Positions 26,094 to 36,005 of a stretch of 64,000 nucleotides of DNA are shown in pieces. The stretch is from Flavimaribacter sp039888615 (lineage in GTDB: Bacteria; Pseudomonadota; Alphaproteobacteria; Rhizobiales; Rhizobiaceae). Every line of letters begins with the position of its first letter. The stretch's first letter is position 1. The stretch lies in the NCBI GenBank assembly GCA_039888615.1, contig JBDQQS010000012.1; one strand, given 5' to 3'. The notes beneath the pieces were generated by a model. That model saw only the letters and a program-made list of their open reading frames with translations, made no database searches and was not told the DNA's origin. The position numbers and the translations under genes were made by a program.

Positions 26094-26211
26094 AACCATC
26101 AAGCAAAGAATGGCGTAAACGCTCCTGCCGTAAAGGCGCCCCTTGAGGCTTTGACCAAGAGGAGATTCGAGAGCGCTCTGGCTGTTTCAGAAGAAAGAAA
26201 GGTCAAGGGCC

Positions 26212-26772
26212 ATGGATATCATCCGTGAAATCGAGGCTGAGGAAGCCGCGCGTATCGAAGCAAAACGCACGCTGCCGGAATTTTCCGCCGGCGACACCGT
26301 GCGCGTTCTGGTTCGCGTGACGGAAGGAACGCGCACCCGCGTTCAGGCCTATGAAGGCGTCTGCATCGCCCGCTCCGGCGGCGGCATCAACGAGAACTTC
26401 ACTGTCCGCAAGATTTCCTACGGCGAAGGCGTCGAGCGCGTTTTCCCGGTCTACTCGCCGCTGGTTGAAGGCGTCGAAGTCGTGCGCCGCGGCAAGGTCC
26501 GCCGCGCCAAGCTCTACTATCTGCGTGAACGCCGCGGCAAGTCTGCGCGCATCACCGAAAACACCAACGTGCGCTCGCGCAAACTGAACGAAGCCGAGCG
26601 CAAGGCGATCGCCGACGAAAAGGCGCGCATCGAGGCTGAAAAGATCGCAGCCGCTGAAGCGCTGGCGGCCGAGAAGGCAGCCGCGGAAGCCGCTGAAAAG
26701 GAAGCAGCCGCAAAGGCGGCCGCCGAAGCAGCAGCTGCGGAAGAAGCGCCGGCTGAAAACAGCGGCGAATAA
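26212..26772 (+). CDS. rplS: 50S ribosomal protein L19
   Basis: A 186-residue L19. [95 protein letters not shown] core is complete over the first 120 residues. The rest is a long Ala/Glu/Lys helix, an extension seen in many rhizobial L19 proteins. It is the last gene of the operon, followed by a strong terminator. Confidence 0.96.
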   Translation: MDIIREIEAEEAARIEAKRTLPEFSAGDTVRVLVRVTEGTRTRVQAYEGVCIARSGGGINENFTVRKISYGEGVERVFPVYSPLVEGVEVVRRGKVRRAKLYYLRERRGKSARITENTNVRSRKLNEAERKAIADEKARIEAEKIAAAEALAAEKAAAEAAEKEAAAKAAAEAAAAEEAPAENSGE

Positions 26773-26800
26773 GCCTCCATCATCTTTCAGGGATTATCGA

Positions 26801-26833
26801 ACGCGCCTCCTGTCGGGGGCGCGTTTTGTTTTT
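26801..26833 (+). terminator. Terminator of the ffh-rplS operon
   Basis: ACGCGCC (26801-26807) pairs with GGCGCGT (26818-26824), followed by TTTTGTTTTT. It lies 28 bases after the rplS stop. Confidence 0.85.
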
Positions 26834-26962
26834 GCGGGTTCGAATATTCCGGCGCCGTTCGTATAACTTGTAGAGTCCGTCGATTTCGTGAAAAGATGAG
26901 CTATTCGGCGCCGGCCGCGTTCGGCGCAACCTGCGATATGTTCGTTTCATTGGGAGACATCC

Positions 26963-27760
26963 ATGACCCTGCTCAAGACAGCTTTCACCGCCCTTGCCGC
27001 GCTAGCGGTCTCCACGGCCGCCGCCCTCGCCTCCGATCTTCCGGATTTCGGCGGACGCAATATCGTCGTGGTGACGGAAAACGCCTATCCGCCGCTGCAA
27101 TTCATCGATCCGAAGACCGGCGATCAGATCGGCTGGGAATATGATGCGATGAACGAGATCGCGAAGCGGCTCAATATCAACGTTACGTACCAGAACACAA
27201 GCTGGGATGCGATGATCCAGGCGGTCTCGGATGGTCAGTACGACATCGGCATGACCGGCATCACCATCAAGGAAGACCGTAAGGAAAAGGTAGATTTTTC
27301 CGATCCCTATATGCGGTCGCAGATGTTCATGCTGGTGCGCGGCGATGAAGAGCGGTTCAGCGACGCCGCCTCGTTCGCCGCCTTCGAAGACGGCCTGGTC
27401 GGCGCGCAGGCCGGCACCACGCCGTTCTATGTCGCCGTCTATGACGTGCTCGACGGAAACGAGCAGAACCCGCGCATCAAGTTGTTCGAGACTTTCGGCG
27501 CCCAGGTTCAGGCGCTGCGCACCGGCGATATTGATCTCGTGCTGACCGACGGCACGGCGGGCGAAGGCTACGTGAAGGCGTCCGACGGCGCCCTCAAGCT
27601 GGTTGGCGAGCCGCTTGGCACGGAAGATTTCGGCTTCATCTTCCCCAAGGGCACGGATCTGGTCGAGCCGATCAATGCGGCGGTCGCTGCAATGAAGGAA
27701 GACGGCACGATCGACGCGCTGAACAAGAAGTGGTTCCTGGATTACGAGCTCGGCAAATAG
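26963..27760 (+). CDS. Amino-acid ABC transporter substrate-binding protein
   Basis: A 265-residue periplasmic binding protein of SBP family 3. A signal peptide ([23 protein letters not shown]) precedes the mature part. [36 protein letters not shown] and [25 protein letters not shown] are the family motifs for polar amino-acid binding. GGGAGA precedes ATG 26963. The permease gene follows 28 bases later; together they form a polar amino-acid uptake system. Confidence 0.92.
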   Translation: MTLLKTAFTALAALAVSTAAALASDLPDFGGRNIVVVTENAYPPLQFIDPKTGDQIGWEYDAMNEIAKRLNINVTYQNTSWDAMIQAVSDGQYDIGMTGITIKEDRKEKVDFSDPYMRSQMFMLVRGDEERFSDAASFAAFEDGLVGAQAGTTPFYVAVYDVLDGNEQNPRIKLFETFGAQVQALRTGDIDLVLTDGTAGEGYVKASDGALKLVGEPLGTEDFGFIFPKGTDLVEPINAAVAAMKEDGTIDALNKKWFLDYELGK

Positions 27761-27788
27761 GCGGCTTTGACGCCCGCCCTGCTCGACC

Positions 27789-28613
27789 ATGAGCGCAAGG
27801 CGCAGCTCTGGCGACGGTGATTTTCCCTACTGGCTCGTCGCGGCCGTAATCGCCGCCGTGGCGATCGCGGTCGTCATCGTCGGAGACGACCTCTACCGCC
27901 AGGTCTTTGCAGTCGTTTCCAAAGGCGTGTGGATCACCATCTTCGTGACGGTGGTGGCCTTCGCGCTCGCCTCCGCCATCGGCCTGCTGCTCGCTGTCAT
28001 GGGACTCTCGGAGTCGATCGTCCTTCGCCAGACCGCGCGCTTCTACGTCGAGATCATTCGCGGCGTGCCGATCCTGGTCCTGTTGTTCTATATCGCTTTC
28101 GTCGGCGCGCCGGGTTTTGTGCATTTATGGAACTGGATCACCCTGCCGCTGCAGAGCGCGGGTCTGGTCGAACCGCTGCTGGTGCGGGACATTTCGCTTC
28201 TGTGGCGAGCGATCATTTCCCTGATGATCGGTTATTCGGCCTTCATATCGGAGGTTTTCAGGGCCGGCATTATGGCGGTCGACGAGGGGCAGGTGGAGGC
28301 GGCGAAGGCGCTCGGCCTCAATCGCTGGCAGCGTTTTCGGTTGATCGTCATGCCACAGGCCCTGCGCACCATCCTGCCGCCGCTCGGCAATGATTTCGTG
28401 GCGCTGGTCAAGGATTCCTCGCTGGTCTCTGTCCTCGGCGTCGCCGACCTCACCCAGATGGGCAAGGTCTATGCGTCAGGCTCCTTTCGATTCTTCGAAA
28501 CCTATTCCATCGTCGCCTATATATACCTCATCCTGACGATCGGGCTGTCTCTCGCCTTGCGGGCGCTGGAGCGAAGGCTTCGGAAAGCCAGCCGGGCAAA
28601 GGGCAATGCCTGA
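27789..28613 (+). CDS. Amino-acid ABC transporter permease (HisM/GlnP type)
   Basis: A 274-residue inner-membrane permease with five or six hydrophobic segments. The N-terminal HEQ-like start (VSKGVWITIFVTVVAFALASAIGLLLAVM), IIRGVPILVLLFYIAF, and the EAA loop EVFRAGIMAVDEGQVEAAKALGLNRWQRFRLIVMPQALR identify it. NDFVALVKDSSLVSVLGVADL is also typical. It pairs with the binding protein. No ATPase gene follows; downstream is a repeat-rich gap and then leuC. Confidence 0.92.
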   Translation: MSARRSSGDGDFPYWLVAAVIAAVAIAVVIVGDDLYRQVFAVVSKGVWITIFVTVVAFALASAIGLLLAVMGLSESIVLRQTARFYVEIIRGVPILVLLFYIAFVGAPGFVHLWNWITLPLQSAGLVEPLLVRDISLLWRAIISLMIGYSAFISEVFRAGIMAVDEGQVEAAKALGLNRWQRFRLIVMPQALRTILPPLGNDFVALVKDSSLVSVLGVADLTQMGKVYASGSFRFFETYSIVAYIYLILTIGLSLALRALERRLRKASRAKGNA

Positions 28614-28801
28614 TTGCCGAGGCGGAGAAAGCTTGATATGAAACGTCCACCATGCGTGTACTGATCAGACAAGCCCTGGCCTTTTTCGGACCCGTTCGAC
28701 ATCGTACGTCGACGGCGTTTCTGCCTGTGCATGATCACAAGCGGTTGCCTGGTCGGTTCTTTGCGCGGCTCAAGCATTCGCACGGCTGCCTATCGGCGCC
28801 C

Positions 28802-28855
28802 CAAATCTGAAGTTCCTTGCTCTGTGCAGCGTCCGTGGACTGAACTTCCGATTTG
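28802..28855. repeat. Inverted repeat, 14-base arms
   Basis: CAAATCTGAAGTTC (28802-28815) and GAACTTCCGATTTG (28842-28855) are inverted copies with one mismatch, separated by 26 bases. The left arm with its flanks (28801-28817) matches 51381-51397 at 16 of 17 bases. Confidence 0.65.
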
Positions 28856-28861
28856 ATAGGA

Positions 28862-28888
28862 ACGCCGGCTGGATTGTGTCGCCGGCGT
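28862..28888 (+). repeat. Perfect hairpin upstream of leuC
   Basis: ACGCCGGC (28862-28869) pairs with GCCGGCGT (28881-28888) around an 11-base loop. It sits between the inverted repeat and the next repeat copy and is not followed by a T-run. Confidence 0.55.
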
Positions 28889-28895
28889 GGTAATC

Positions 28896-28933
28896 GGATT
28901 TGAAGTTGCCGCATGAGACCGCTGAAATGATCA
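28896..28933 (+). repeat. Dispersed intergenic repeat, copy A
   Basis: This 38-base stretch (GGATTTGAAGTTGCC...) matches 51383-51420 at 28 of the first 36 positions, both ending in TGAAATGAT. Both copies lie in intergenic gaps. Confidence 0.5.
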
Positions 28934-29025
28934 AGGAACGTCATAATCAAATCACCAGAGGCTAACGAGAAGGGTTCGCCCTTGACGGATACCTCGGAAA
29001 CGCTCGCAATTTTCGGAATGAACCT

Positions 29026-30435
29026 ATGACAAAACCAAGAACACTGTACGACAAGATCTGGGACGACCACCTGGTGGACGAGCAGGATGATGGAACATGC
29101 CTGCTCTATATCGATCGCCATCTTGTCCATGAAGTCACCAGCCCGCAGGCTTTCGAAGGCCTGCGCGACACCGGACGGCGCGTTCGCCATCCCTCCCGCA
29201 CGCTCGCTGTCGTCGACCATAACGTTCCGACGACGCCAGACCGTGTCAACGGCATCATGAACGAGGAAAGCCGCATTCAGGTCGAGGCGCTGGCCAAGAA
29301 CGCAGCCGAGTTCGATCTGCAATATTTCAACGAGGCGGACATCCGCCAGGGCATCGTCCACATCGTCGGCCCCGAGCAGGGGTTCACCCTGCCCGGAACC
29401 ACCATCGTATGCGGCGACAGCCACACTTCCACCCATGGCGCGTTCGGCGCCCTGGCGCACGGCATCGGCACGTCCGAGGTCGAGCATGTGCTGGCCACGC
29501 AGACCCTGATCCAGAAAAAGGCCAGGAACATGCTGGTCCGGGTGGATAATTCGCTGCCCGAAGGCGTGACGGCCAAGGATATCATTCTGGCGATCATCGG
29601 CGAGATCGGCACGGCCGGCGGCACCGGCCACGTCATCGAATTCGCCGGGCAGGCGATCAAGGAACTGACGATGGAAGGCCGCATGACGGTCTGCAACATG
29701 ACGATCGAGGGCGGCGCCCGCGCCGGACTGATCGCGCCCGATGAAAAGGCTTTCGAATATCTCAAGGACCGTCCGATGTCGCCGAAAGGCGAGCACTGGG
29801 AACAGGCCGTCGCTCACTGGCGCACCCTGAAATCGGATGAAGGCGCGCATTTCGACAAGACCATCGTTCTCGACGCCCAAAGCCTGCCGCCCATCGTCTC
29901 CTGGGGTTCTTCGCCGGAAGACGTGATTTCCGTAACTGGCGTCGTTCCCAATCCGGCGGATATTCCGGCAGAAACAAAGCGCGCCTCGAAGAAGCGGGCG
30001 CTTGCCTATATGGGACTGGAGCCGGGAACGAAGATCACCGACATCGAAATCGACCGTGTTTTCATCGGTTCGTGCACGAACGGACGCATCGAAGACCTTC
30101 GCGCCGCCGCCAGGATGGCCGAGGGTCGCAAGGTGCATGAGCGCGTCAACGCCATGGTCGTTCCGGGCTCCGGCCTGGTCAAGGCCCAGGCCGAAGCCGA
30201 AGGCCTGGACAAGATTTTCCTCGAGGCCGGATTTGAATGGCGTGAACCGGGCTGTTCCATGTGCCTTGCCATGAACGATGACAGGCTGAAGCCGGAAGAA
30301 CGCTGCGCTTCGACCTCGAACCGCAATTTCGAGGGCAGGCAGGGCTATCGCGGACGCACCCATCTCGTTTCGCCGGCGATGGCTGCAGCCGCCGCCGTCG
30401 CAGGTCGGTTCGTCGATATCCGCGACTGGAAATAA
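29026..30435 (+). CDS. leuC: 3-isopropylmalate dehydratase large subunit
   Basis: A 469-residue aconitase-family enzyme that isomerises isopropylmalate in leucine synthesis, working with Leu[18 protein letters not shown] opens it; [31 protein letters not shown] and the Fe-S cysteines in [12 protein letters not shown] and [10 protein letters not shown] are complete. Length is exact for the family. leuD is not in the window, as usual for rhizobia where it lies elsewhere. Confidence 0.97.
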   Translation: MTKPRTLYDKIWDDHLVDEQDDGTCLLYIDRHLVHEVTSPQAFEGLRDTGRRVRHPSRTLAVVDHNVPTTPDRVNGIMNEESRIQVEALAKNAAEFDLQYFNEADIRQGIVHIVGPEQGFTLPGTTIVCGDSHTSTHGAFGALAHGIGTSEVEHVLATQTLIQKKARNMLVRVDNSLPEGVTAKDIILAIIGEIGTAGGTGHVIEFAGQAIKELTMEGRMTVCNMTIEGGARAGLIAPDEKAFEYLKDRPMSPKGEHWEQAVAHWRTLKSDEGAHFDKTIVLDAQSLPPIVSWGSSPEDVISVTGVVPNPADIPAETKRASKKRALAYMGLEPGTKITDIEIDRVFIGSCTNGRIEDLRAAARMAEGRKVHERVNAMVVPGSGLVKAQAEAEGLDKIFLEAGFEWREPGCSMCLAMNDDRLKPEERCASTSNRNFEGRQGYRGRTHLVSPAMAAAAAVAGRFVDIRDWK

Positions 30436-30444
30436 AAGAAATCT

Positions 30445-30470
30445 CGCAGCGGCTCCAAAGGGCCGCTGCG
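30445..30470. terminator. Hairpin after leuC
   Basis: CGCAGCGGC (30445-30453) pairs with GCCGCTGCG (30462-30470) in the gap between the convergent leuC and lipoprotein genes. The stem is strong but no T-run follows. Confidence 0.5.
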
Positions 30471-30480
30471 GCCTCCATCC

Positions 30481-30891
30481 TTATGGGCGGATGATGCAGA
30501 CGCCGCTTGCTTCGTCGCAATCCTCGTTCGGCGTATCTTTTCCCACTTCGATGATCTTCATTCCCTGCGGCGGTTGGGTATTGGCCTTGCCTGCCGGCGG
30601 CGCGGGAATGTAGCCATAGGCCCCTTGGTAGTAGAAATAGTTGCCGTTGCCGCGAAACCGTTCTCCGGCCAGCGCGCCGGCATAGGTGCCGATGCCTGGT
30701 ATGCGGGTTGGCAGGCCGACAGCGCCGGAGCCTTCATAGGCCTGCCCGGCTCCCCGGTTTTGGGGAGGTTTGCCGTTCTTGAGGTCTTTCGCCAGCGCCG
30801 GATCGCCGACCGCGCAGCCAAAAAGGGCGATCGCTGCGCAGCAGGCGATCGCTTGAACGGTTGGATTGTGTCGGTGACGCCGTTTCGGCAT
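30481..30891 (-). CDS. Hypothetical exported protein, possible lipoprotein
   Basis: A 136-residue protein. The N-terminus MPKRRHRHNPTVQAIACCAAIALFGCAVGDPALA is a signal peptide; ALFGC could be a lipobox. The mature part contains GSGAVGLPTRIPGIGTYAGALAGERFRGNGNYFYYQGAYGYIPAPP and ends in DCDEASGVCIIRP with two Cys that could bridge. The start at 30891 fits the signal peptide; the frame extends to 30957. Function unknown. It is convergent with leuC and divergent from the acetyltransferase gene. Confidence 0.65.
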   Translation of the reverse strand: MPKRRHRHNPTVQAIACCAAIALFGCAVGDPALAKDLKNGKPPQNRGAGQAYEGSGAVGLPTRIPGIGTYAGALAGERFRGNGNYFYYQGAYGYIPAPPAGKANTQPPQGMKIIEVGKDTPNEDCDEASGVCIIRP

Positions 30892-31073
30892 GGAATTTCT
30901 CGCAAATGGATGTGCCGCATCCTGTTGCAGAAAACATAATGCGGCGTCCGGTTGCAAGCCACCGCGCCGCGCGTAAAGCTTTTGTTAGGGTTAACGACAT
31001 GATATTCGCCGGCGCAAACACGGCGCTGCAGCGGCTTGACGCAGCCTTCGCTTTGGCACAAACAGGACGGATC

Positions 31074-31532
31074 ATGAGCACCGAACCGGACATCGACATT
31101 TCACCGCTGCGCTTGACCAACGCGCATGAACTGGCCCCTTTGATCGCCGCCTACGCCCAGTCGCTGAAGCGTGGCGCGCCGCGGCGACCGGACGAGTTCT
31201 ACGCCGAAAGCCTGCTGCAGGATCGCGTGGCGGAAATCCTCGGAGCGCGGCTCGACGGCGAGCTGGTCGGTTTTCTGATTTTCTATGATCTACCCGAACC
31301 AGTGTCCGGTCTGCGGCAGGGTCAGGTCGACCACCTCTATGTCCGTGACGATCACCGCGGCAAAGGCATCGCAAAGGCCATGATCGACCTGCTGTCGGAC
31401 GACGCGGAAGCGCGCGGCTGGAGCAAGCTTGTATTGAACACGCCGCGCAACCCGGATTTCGGCCGCAAGCTGTATGAAAAGATCGCCGCCACCGCCGACT
31501 GGTCCAGCTTCATTATTCGTTTCGACCGCTGA
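31074..31532 (+). CDS. GNAT family N-acetyltransferase
   Basis: A 152-residue acetyltransferase. VDHLYVRDDHRGKGIAKAMIDLLSDDAEARGWSKLVLNTPRNP contains the acetyl-CoA loop (RxxGxG/A as RGKGIA), and GFLIFYDLPEP the preceding strand. ATG 31074 behind CAGGACGG is preferred to the much longer upstream frame, which overlaps the divergent gene. The substrate is unknown. Confidence 0.85.
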   Translation: MSTEPDIDISPLRLTNAHELAPLIAAYAQSLKRGAPRRPDEFYAESLLQDRVAEILGARLDGELVGFLIFYDLPEPVSGLRQGQVDHLYVRDDHRGKGIAKAMIDLLSDDAEARGWSKLVLNTPRNPDFGRKLYEKIAATADWSSFIIRFDR

Positions 31533-31783
31533 CAGTCGAAATCGCGGCGCTTCTGAAAAAAAGTCTTTAAACGCGATTTTTCCGAATTGGCGTCGACTGA
31601 CGCCTTTCAATCGATTTGGAAACGTTCTAGAACACGGGTGCTGGATTTTTCGCAGCGATTTAATCGTTTTAGCGGCTTTTGGCGGCTTTGACGCGATGCA
31701 ATGAAGCGATTAATGACAGTGTCCCGCCGGGTGGTTGCAACCGTCGCCGCGCGGACAGTTCGTTGAAATCATTCGGAGGCCCC

Positions 31784-32176
31784 ATGGCCAACGCCACTCA
31801 TAACCGACCGCTTTCTCCGCATCTGGGCATTTACAAACTCTCGCCGACCATGTTCGTGTCGATCGCGCAGCGCATCACCGGAGCCGCGATGTATTTCGGC
31901 ACGATTCTCGTCGCATGGTGGCTCGTCGCCGCGGCGGCGGGGCCAGGCTATTTCGCATTCGCCAATGCGGTGCTTGGGTCGATTATCGGGCGACTGGTGA
32001 TTTTCGGATTCACCTGGGCCCTGATGTTCCATACGCTCAACGGCATCCGGTTTCTGGTCGCAGACACCGGACATGGCATGGAAAAACACCTGGCGACAAA
32101 GGTCGCGCAGTGGACTCTCATCGGGTCCGGCGTCCTGACGGTTCTCGTCTGGGCCATCGTTCTGATTTTCGGTTGA
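31784..32176 (+). CDS. sdhC: Succinate dehydrogenase cytochrome b556 subunit
   Basis: A 130-residue membrane anchor with three hydrophobic helices. RPLSPHLGIYKLSPTMFVSIAQRITGAAMYFG is the SdhC signature. FHTLNGIRFLVADTG holds the haem-ligand His; the second His of the usual GIRH motif is Phe here. The start ATG 31784 follows CGGAGG. It begins the sdhCDAB operon of complex II. Confidence 0.93.
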   Translation: MANATHNRPLSPHLGIYKLSPTMFVSIAQRITGAAMYFGTILVAWWLVAAAAGPGYFAFANAVLGSIIGRLVIFGFTWALMFHTLNGIRFLVADTGHGMEKHLATKVAQWTLIGSGVLTVLVWAIVLIFG

Positions 32177-32191
32177 GGGGGAGACAGCGTC

Positions 32192-32572
32192 ATGGATATG
32201 CGCACACCGCTTGCGAAGGTTCGCGGACTGGGATCCGCCAAGGAGGGCACTGACCACTTCTGGCGCCAAAGACTGACGGCGATCGCCAATATTCCGCTGC
32301 TCTTGTTTTTTGTGATTTTCATCATGGCCTACCAGGGAGAACCCTATGAGGCCGTGACGGCGGCGCTCGGCAATCCGTTTGTCGCTGTCATCATGGGGCT
32401 GGTGATCCTCGTATCGCTCATCCATATGCGGCTCGGCATGCAGGTGATCATCGAGGACTACGTGCACGGAGAGGGGATGAAGATTGCGCTCCTTATCCTG
32501 AACACATGCTTCACGGTCTTCATTGCAGCGCTTTCGCTCTTCGCCGTCCTCAAGCTCGGTTTCGGAGGCTGA
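32192..32572 (+). CDS. sdhD: Succinate dehydrogenase hydrophobic membrane anchor SdhD
   Basis: A 126-residue anchor with three hydrophobic helices. [44 protein letters not shown] is the alphaproteobacterial SdhD start; [21 protein letters not shown] carries the haem/quinone-side His and Asp-Tyr motif. It lies 15 bases after sdhC and 6 bases before sdhA. Confidence 0.93.
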   Translation: MDMRTPLAKVRGLGSAKEGTDHFWRQRLTAIANIPLLLFFVIFIMAYQGEPYEAVTAALGNPFVAVIMGLVILVSLIHMRLGMQVIIEDYVHGEGMKIALLILNTCFTVFIAALSLFAVLKLGFGG

Positions 32573-32578
32573 CCGGTA

Positions 32579-34402
32579 ATGAACAGCAGTAACAGCAAAG
32601 CCTACGAGCTGACCGAACACACTTTTGACGTCGTTGTAGTCGGCGCCGGCGGCGCCGGTCTCAGGGCCACGCTCGGCATGGCCGAACAGGGTTTGCGGAC
32701 AGCCTGCATCACCAAGGTTTTCCCGACGCGCTCGCATACTGTGGCCGCCCAGGGCGGCATTGCAGCAAGCTTGCGCAACATGACGCCGGACAGCTGGCAG
32801 TGGCACATGTACGACACCATCAAGGGGTCGGACTGGCTTGGCGACAACGACGCCATGGAATATCTTGCCCGCGAGGCGCCGAAAGCCGTCTACGAGCTTG
32901 AGCACTACGGCGTGCCTTTTTCGCGCACGGAAGAGGGCAAGATCTATCAACGGCCATTCGGCGGCCACATGCAGAATTTCGGCGAAGGCCCGCCGGTGCA
33001 GCGCACATGCGCCGCGGCCGACCGGACAGGCCACGCCATTCTGCATACGCTCTACGGCCAGTCGCTGCGCCATCACGCACAGTTCTTCATCGAGTATTTC
33101 GCGATTGACCTGCTGATGAGCGACGACGGCGTATGCACCGGCGTCGTCGCCTGGAACCTTGACGACGGAACGATGCATGTTTTCCGCGCCAAGATGGTGG
33201 TGCTTGCCACGGGCGGTTACGGACGCGCGTATTTTTCGGCCACCTCCGCGCACACCTGCACCGGCGACGGCAACGGCATGATCGCCCGCGCGGGCCTGCC
33301 GTTGCAGGACATGGAGTTCGTCCAGTTTCATCCAACCGGCATCTACGGCGCCGGCATGCTGATCACCGAGGGCGCGCGCGGCGAGGGCGGCTATCTCGTC
33401 AATTCCGAAGGCGAACGCTTCATGGAGCGCTATGCGCCTTCCGCCAAGGATCTTGCCTCGCGCGACGTCGTTTCGCGCTGCATGACCATGGAAATTCGCG
33501 AGGGACGCGGCGTCGGCAAGGAAAAGGATCACATCTTCCTGCATCTCGACCACCTCGATCCGGCAGTGCTGGCCGAAAGGCTGCCCGGCATTTCGGAATC
33601 AGCGCGGATTTTTGCCGGCGTCGACGTGACGCAGGAGCCGATACCCGTCCTGCCAACCGTGCATTACAACATGGGCGGTATTCCAACCACCTATCACGGA
33701 GAGGTGCTTAACCCCACAGACGACGATCCCGATCGTATTCAACCGGGTCTGATGGCGGTTGGCGAGGCAGGCTGTGCATCCGTTCACGGCGCCAACCGGC
33801 TGGGATCGAACTCCCTGATCGACCTGGTGGTCTTCGGACGCGCGGCGGCGATCCGCGCCGGTCAGACGATCGACCGGAACTCGGAAATTCCGCATGTGCC
33901 GCAGGCGAGCCTGGACAAGATACTCGAACGGTTCGACCGCACGCGTCACGCCAACGGTTCGGTTCCGACGGCGGAGATGCGCGATCGCATGCAGCGCGCC
34001 ATGCAGGAAGACGCAGCCGTTTTCCGCACCCAGGAATCGCTGGAGCAAGGCTGCAAGCGCATCGACGAGATCTACGCCGCGCTGCCGGATATCAAGGTCA
34101 CCGACCGGTCCATGATCTGGAACTCCGATCTGGTGGAAACGCTGGAACTGGACAATCTTGCGGTCTGCGCCCTTGTGACTGTTCACGGCGCGGAGGCGCG
34201 CAAGGAAAGCCGCGGCGCCCATGCGCGGGAAGATTTTCCCGATCGTGACGACAAGAACTGGCGTGTCCATACGCTGGCCCGTATGGACGAGAAGGGCAAG
34301 GTCGACCTCTCATACCGGCCCGTCCATGTTGATCCGCTGACGCCCGAGAGCGAAGGCGGCATCGAGTTGGCGCGCATCGCGCCCAAGAAACGCGTCTATT
34401 AG
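32579..34402 (+). CDS. sdhA: Succinate dehydrogenase flavoprotein subunit
   Basis: A 607-residue subunit that oxidises succinate to fumarate. [17 protein letters not shown] binds FAD, and [16 protein letters not shown] holds the His that carries covalent [30 protein letters not shown], the active-site Arg region, and HYNMGGIPT are in order. The C-terminal [20 protein letters not shown] is typical. Length is as expected. Confidence 0.97.
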   Translation: MNSSNSKAYELTEHTFDVVVVGAGGAGLRATLGMAEQGLRTACITKVFPTRSHTVAAQGGIAASLRNMTPDSWQWHMYDTIKGSDWLGDNDAMEYLAREAPKAVYELEHYGVPFSRTEEGKIYQRPFGGHMQNFGEGPPVQRTCAAADRTGHAILHTLYGQSLRHHAQFFIEYFAIDLLMSDDGVCTGVVAWNLDDGTMHVFRAKMVVLATGGYGRAYFSATSAHTCTGDGNGMIARAGLPLQDMEFVQFHPTGIYGAGMLITEGARGEGGYLVNSEGERFMERYAPSAKDLASRDVVSRCMTMEIREGRGVGKEKDHIFLHLDHLDPAVLAERLPGISESARIFAGVDVTQEPIPVLPTVHYNMGGIPTTYHGEVLNPTDDDPDRIQPGLMAVGEAGCASVHGANRLGSNSLIDLVVFGRAAAIRAGQTIDRNSEIPHVPQASLDKILERFDRTRHANGSVPTAEMRDRMQRAMQEDAAVFRTQESLEQGCKRIDEIYAALPDIKVTDRSMIWNSDLVETLELDNLAVCALVTVHGAEARKESRGAHAREDFPDRDDKNWRVHTLARMDEKGKVDLSYRPVHVDPLTPESEGGIELARIAPKKRVY

Positions 34403-34413
34403 GAAGGTCCGTC

Positions 34414-35193
34414 ATGGTTGAATTCACACTTCCCAAAAACTCGCGGATCACCGAGGGCAAGACGTGGCCGAAGCCAGACGGCGCGTCGAAGCTGCACGAA
34501 TTCCGCGTCTATCGCTGGTCCCCGGACGAGGGAAAGAACCCCTCGATCGACACCTATTACATTGATGTCGACGATTGTGGACCGATGGTTCTCGACGGTC
34601 TGCTCTACATCAAGAATAAGATAGACCCGACGCTGACGCTGCGCCGCTCCTGCCGCGAAGGCGTCTGCGGTTCCTGCGCGATGAATATCGACGGCGCGAA
34701 CACGCTTGCCTGCACCAAGGGCATGGATGAAATCGACGGTCCGGTGAAGATCTATCCGCTGCCGCATCTTCCGGTGGTCAAGGATCTCGTTCCCGACCTC
34801 AACAATTTCTACGCCCAGCACAGGTCAATCGAGCCGTGGCTGCAGACAGTCTCGCCGGCGCCTGAAAAGGAATGGCTGCAGTCGCATGAGGACCGGGTCA
34901 AGCTTGACGGTCTCTATGAATGCATTCTGTGCGCCTGCTGCTCGACCTCCTGCCCGAGCTACTGGTGGAACGGCGACCGATATCTCGGTCCCGCCGTATT
35001 GTTGCAGGCCTATCGCTGGCTGATAGACAGTCGCGACGAGGCCACCGGCGAACGTCTGGACCAGCTCGAAGATCCCTTCCGGCTCTATCGCTGCCACACC
35101 ATCATGAACTGCGCCCAGACATGCCCGAAGGGGCTTAATCCGGCCAAGGCGATCGCCGAAATCAAGAAGATGCTGGTCGAGCGGCGCGTCTGA
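34414..35193 (+). CDS. sdhB: Succinate dehydrogenase iron-sulfur subunit
   Basis: A 259-residue subunit. The [2Fe-2S] ligands are in [18 protein letters not shown] with a later Cys, the [4Fe-4S] in [16 protein letters not shown], and the [3Fe-4S] in [17 protein letters not shown]. It transfers electrons from SdhA to the quinone. It follows sdhA after 11 bases and ends the operon. Confidence 0.97.
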   Translation: MVEFTLPKNSRITEGKTWPKPDGASKLHEFRVYRWSPDEGKNPSIDTYYIDVDDCGPMVLDGLLYIKNKIDPTLTLRRSCREGVCGSCAMNIDGANTLACTKGMDEIDGPVKIYPLPHLPVVKDLVPDLNNFYAQHRSIEPWLQTVSPAPEKEWLQSHEDRVKLDGLYECILCACCSTSCPSYWWNGDRYLGPAVLLQAYRWLIDSRDEATGERLDQLEDPFRLYRCHTIMNCAQTCPKGLNPAKAIAEIKKMLVERRV

Positions 35194-35247
35194 TCGCCGC
35201 GACCCCACTTAGACTTGCCACAGCTGAACGGCCGCGTGACACGATCA

Positions 35248-35270
35248 ACTCACGCTGACGTGAGTGCTTT
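35248..35270 (+). terminator. Possible sdh operon terminator
   Basis: ACTCACG-CTGA-CGTGAGT is a perfect 7-base-pair hairpin followed by GCTTTTG, 54 bases after sdhB. The T-run is short, so this is a moderate call. Confidence 0.5.
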
Positions 35271-35340
35271 TGACTTGAAGAATGCGCGGCGCGGCCTCTA
35301 CTGGATCAGGAAAGCAATACTGTTCCACGGGAGAAACGCC

Positions 35341-35994
35341 ATGCGCAGATTCACCATTGCAGGACTCATGACCGCCGGACTGGCCGCTGTCGCCGCATAC
35401 GGGCTCTCGCCCATGCCTGTCTTGCATGCGCAGACGGCCGCAACCTCGGATACCGCGGAGGCGATCTTCGCCGGCGGATGTTTCTGGTGTGTGGAATCGG
35501 ACTTCGACAAGGTGCCGGGCGTTGTGTCTACGACGTCCGGCTATACCGGCGGCCATCTGGACAATCCGACCTATCGTGATGTCGTCACCGAAACCACGGG
35601 CCACCGCGAGGCGGTGCTGGTCGAATATGATCCGGACAAGGTGAGTTACGAGGCATTGCTCGACGCCTATTGGCACAGCGTCGATCCGACCGACGCCGAT
35701 GGTCAGTTCTGCGACCGTGGCGAGAGCTACACCACGGCCATCTACACGACAAGCGATGACCAGCAGAAGCAGGCGGAGGCCTCGGCGAAGACGATCTCAG
35801 CCGAACTGGACGCGCCGGTCGCCACGTTGATCGCGCCGGCGCAGAGATTCTATCCGGCCGAGGACTATCACCAGGACTACTATTTGAAGAATCCGGTTCG
35901 CTACAAATATTATCGTTTTGGCTGTCGCCGCGATGCCCGACTCGACCGGCTATGGGGCGATGACGCCCATCGGGGCCTGTCGAAAACGCACTGA
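35341..35994 (+). CDS. msrA: Peptide methionine sulfoxide reductase MsrA, exported form
   Basis: A 217-residue MsrA that repairs methionine-S-sulfoxide. An N-terminal signal-like segment (FTIAGLMTAGLAAVAAYGLSPMPVLHA) precedes the catalytic core, so it should act in the periplasm. AIFAGGCFWCVESDF carries the catalytic Cys, GYTGGHLDNPTY and YWHSVDPTDADGQFCDRGESY follow, and AEDYHQDYYLKNP ends the core. The start at 35341 behind GGGAGAAACGCC is chosen over the upstream frame. A short extra C-terminal tail is present. Confidence 0.92.
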   Translation: MRRFTIAGLMTAGLAAVAAYGLSPMPVLHAQTAATSDTAEAIFAGGCFWCVESDFDKVPGVVSTTSGYTGGHLDNPTYRDVVTETTGHREAVLVEYDPDKVSYEALLDAYWHSVDPTDADGQFCDRGESYTTAIYTTSDDQQKQAEASAKTISAELDAPVATLIAPAQRFYPAEDYHQDYYLKNPVRYKYYRFGCRRDARLDRLWGDDAHRGLSKTH

Positions 35995-36005
35995 CCCGGG
36001 GTCTG

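Larger units (their letters stand above)
28614..29025. other. Repeat-rich gap between the permease and leuC
   Basis: This 412-base gap has no convincing gene (a 52-codon frame at 28652-28810 lacks a ribosome site). It contains a long inverted repeat, a perfect hairpin and a copy of a repeat also found at 51383. The leuC promoter and leader must lie here. Confidence 0.6.

Noticed and set aside
26841..26900. tRNA-like GGGTTCGAAT after rplS
   Set aside because: No acceptor stem or anticodon arm can be formed around it; chance T-loop match.
28652..28810. Possible 52-residue protein before leuC
   Set aside because: No ribosome site, ends inside an inverted repeat, and no protein-like pattern.
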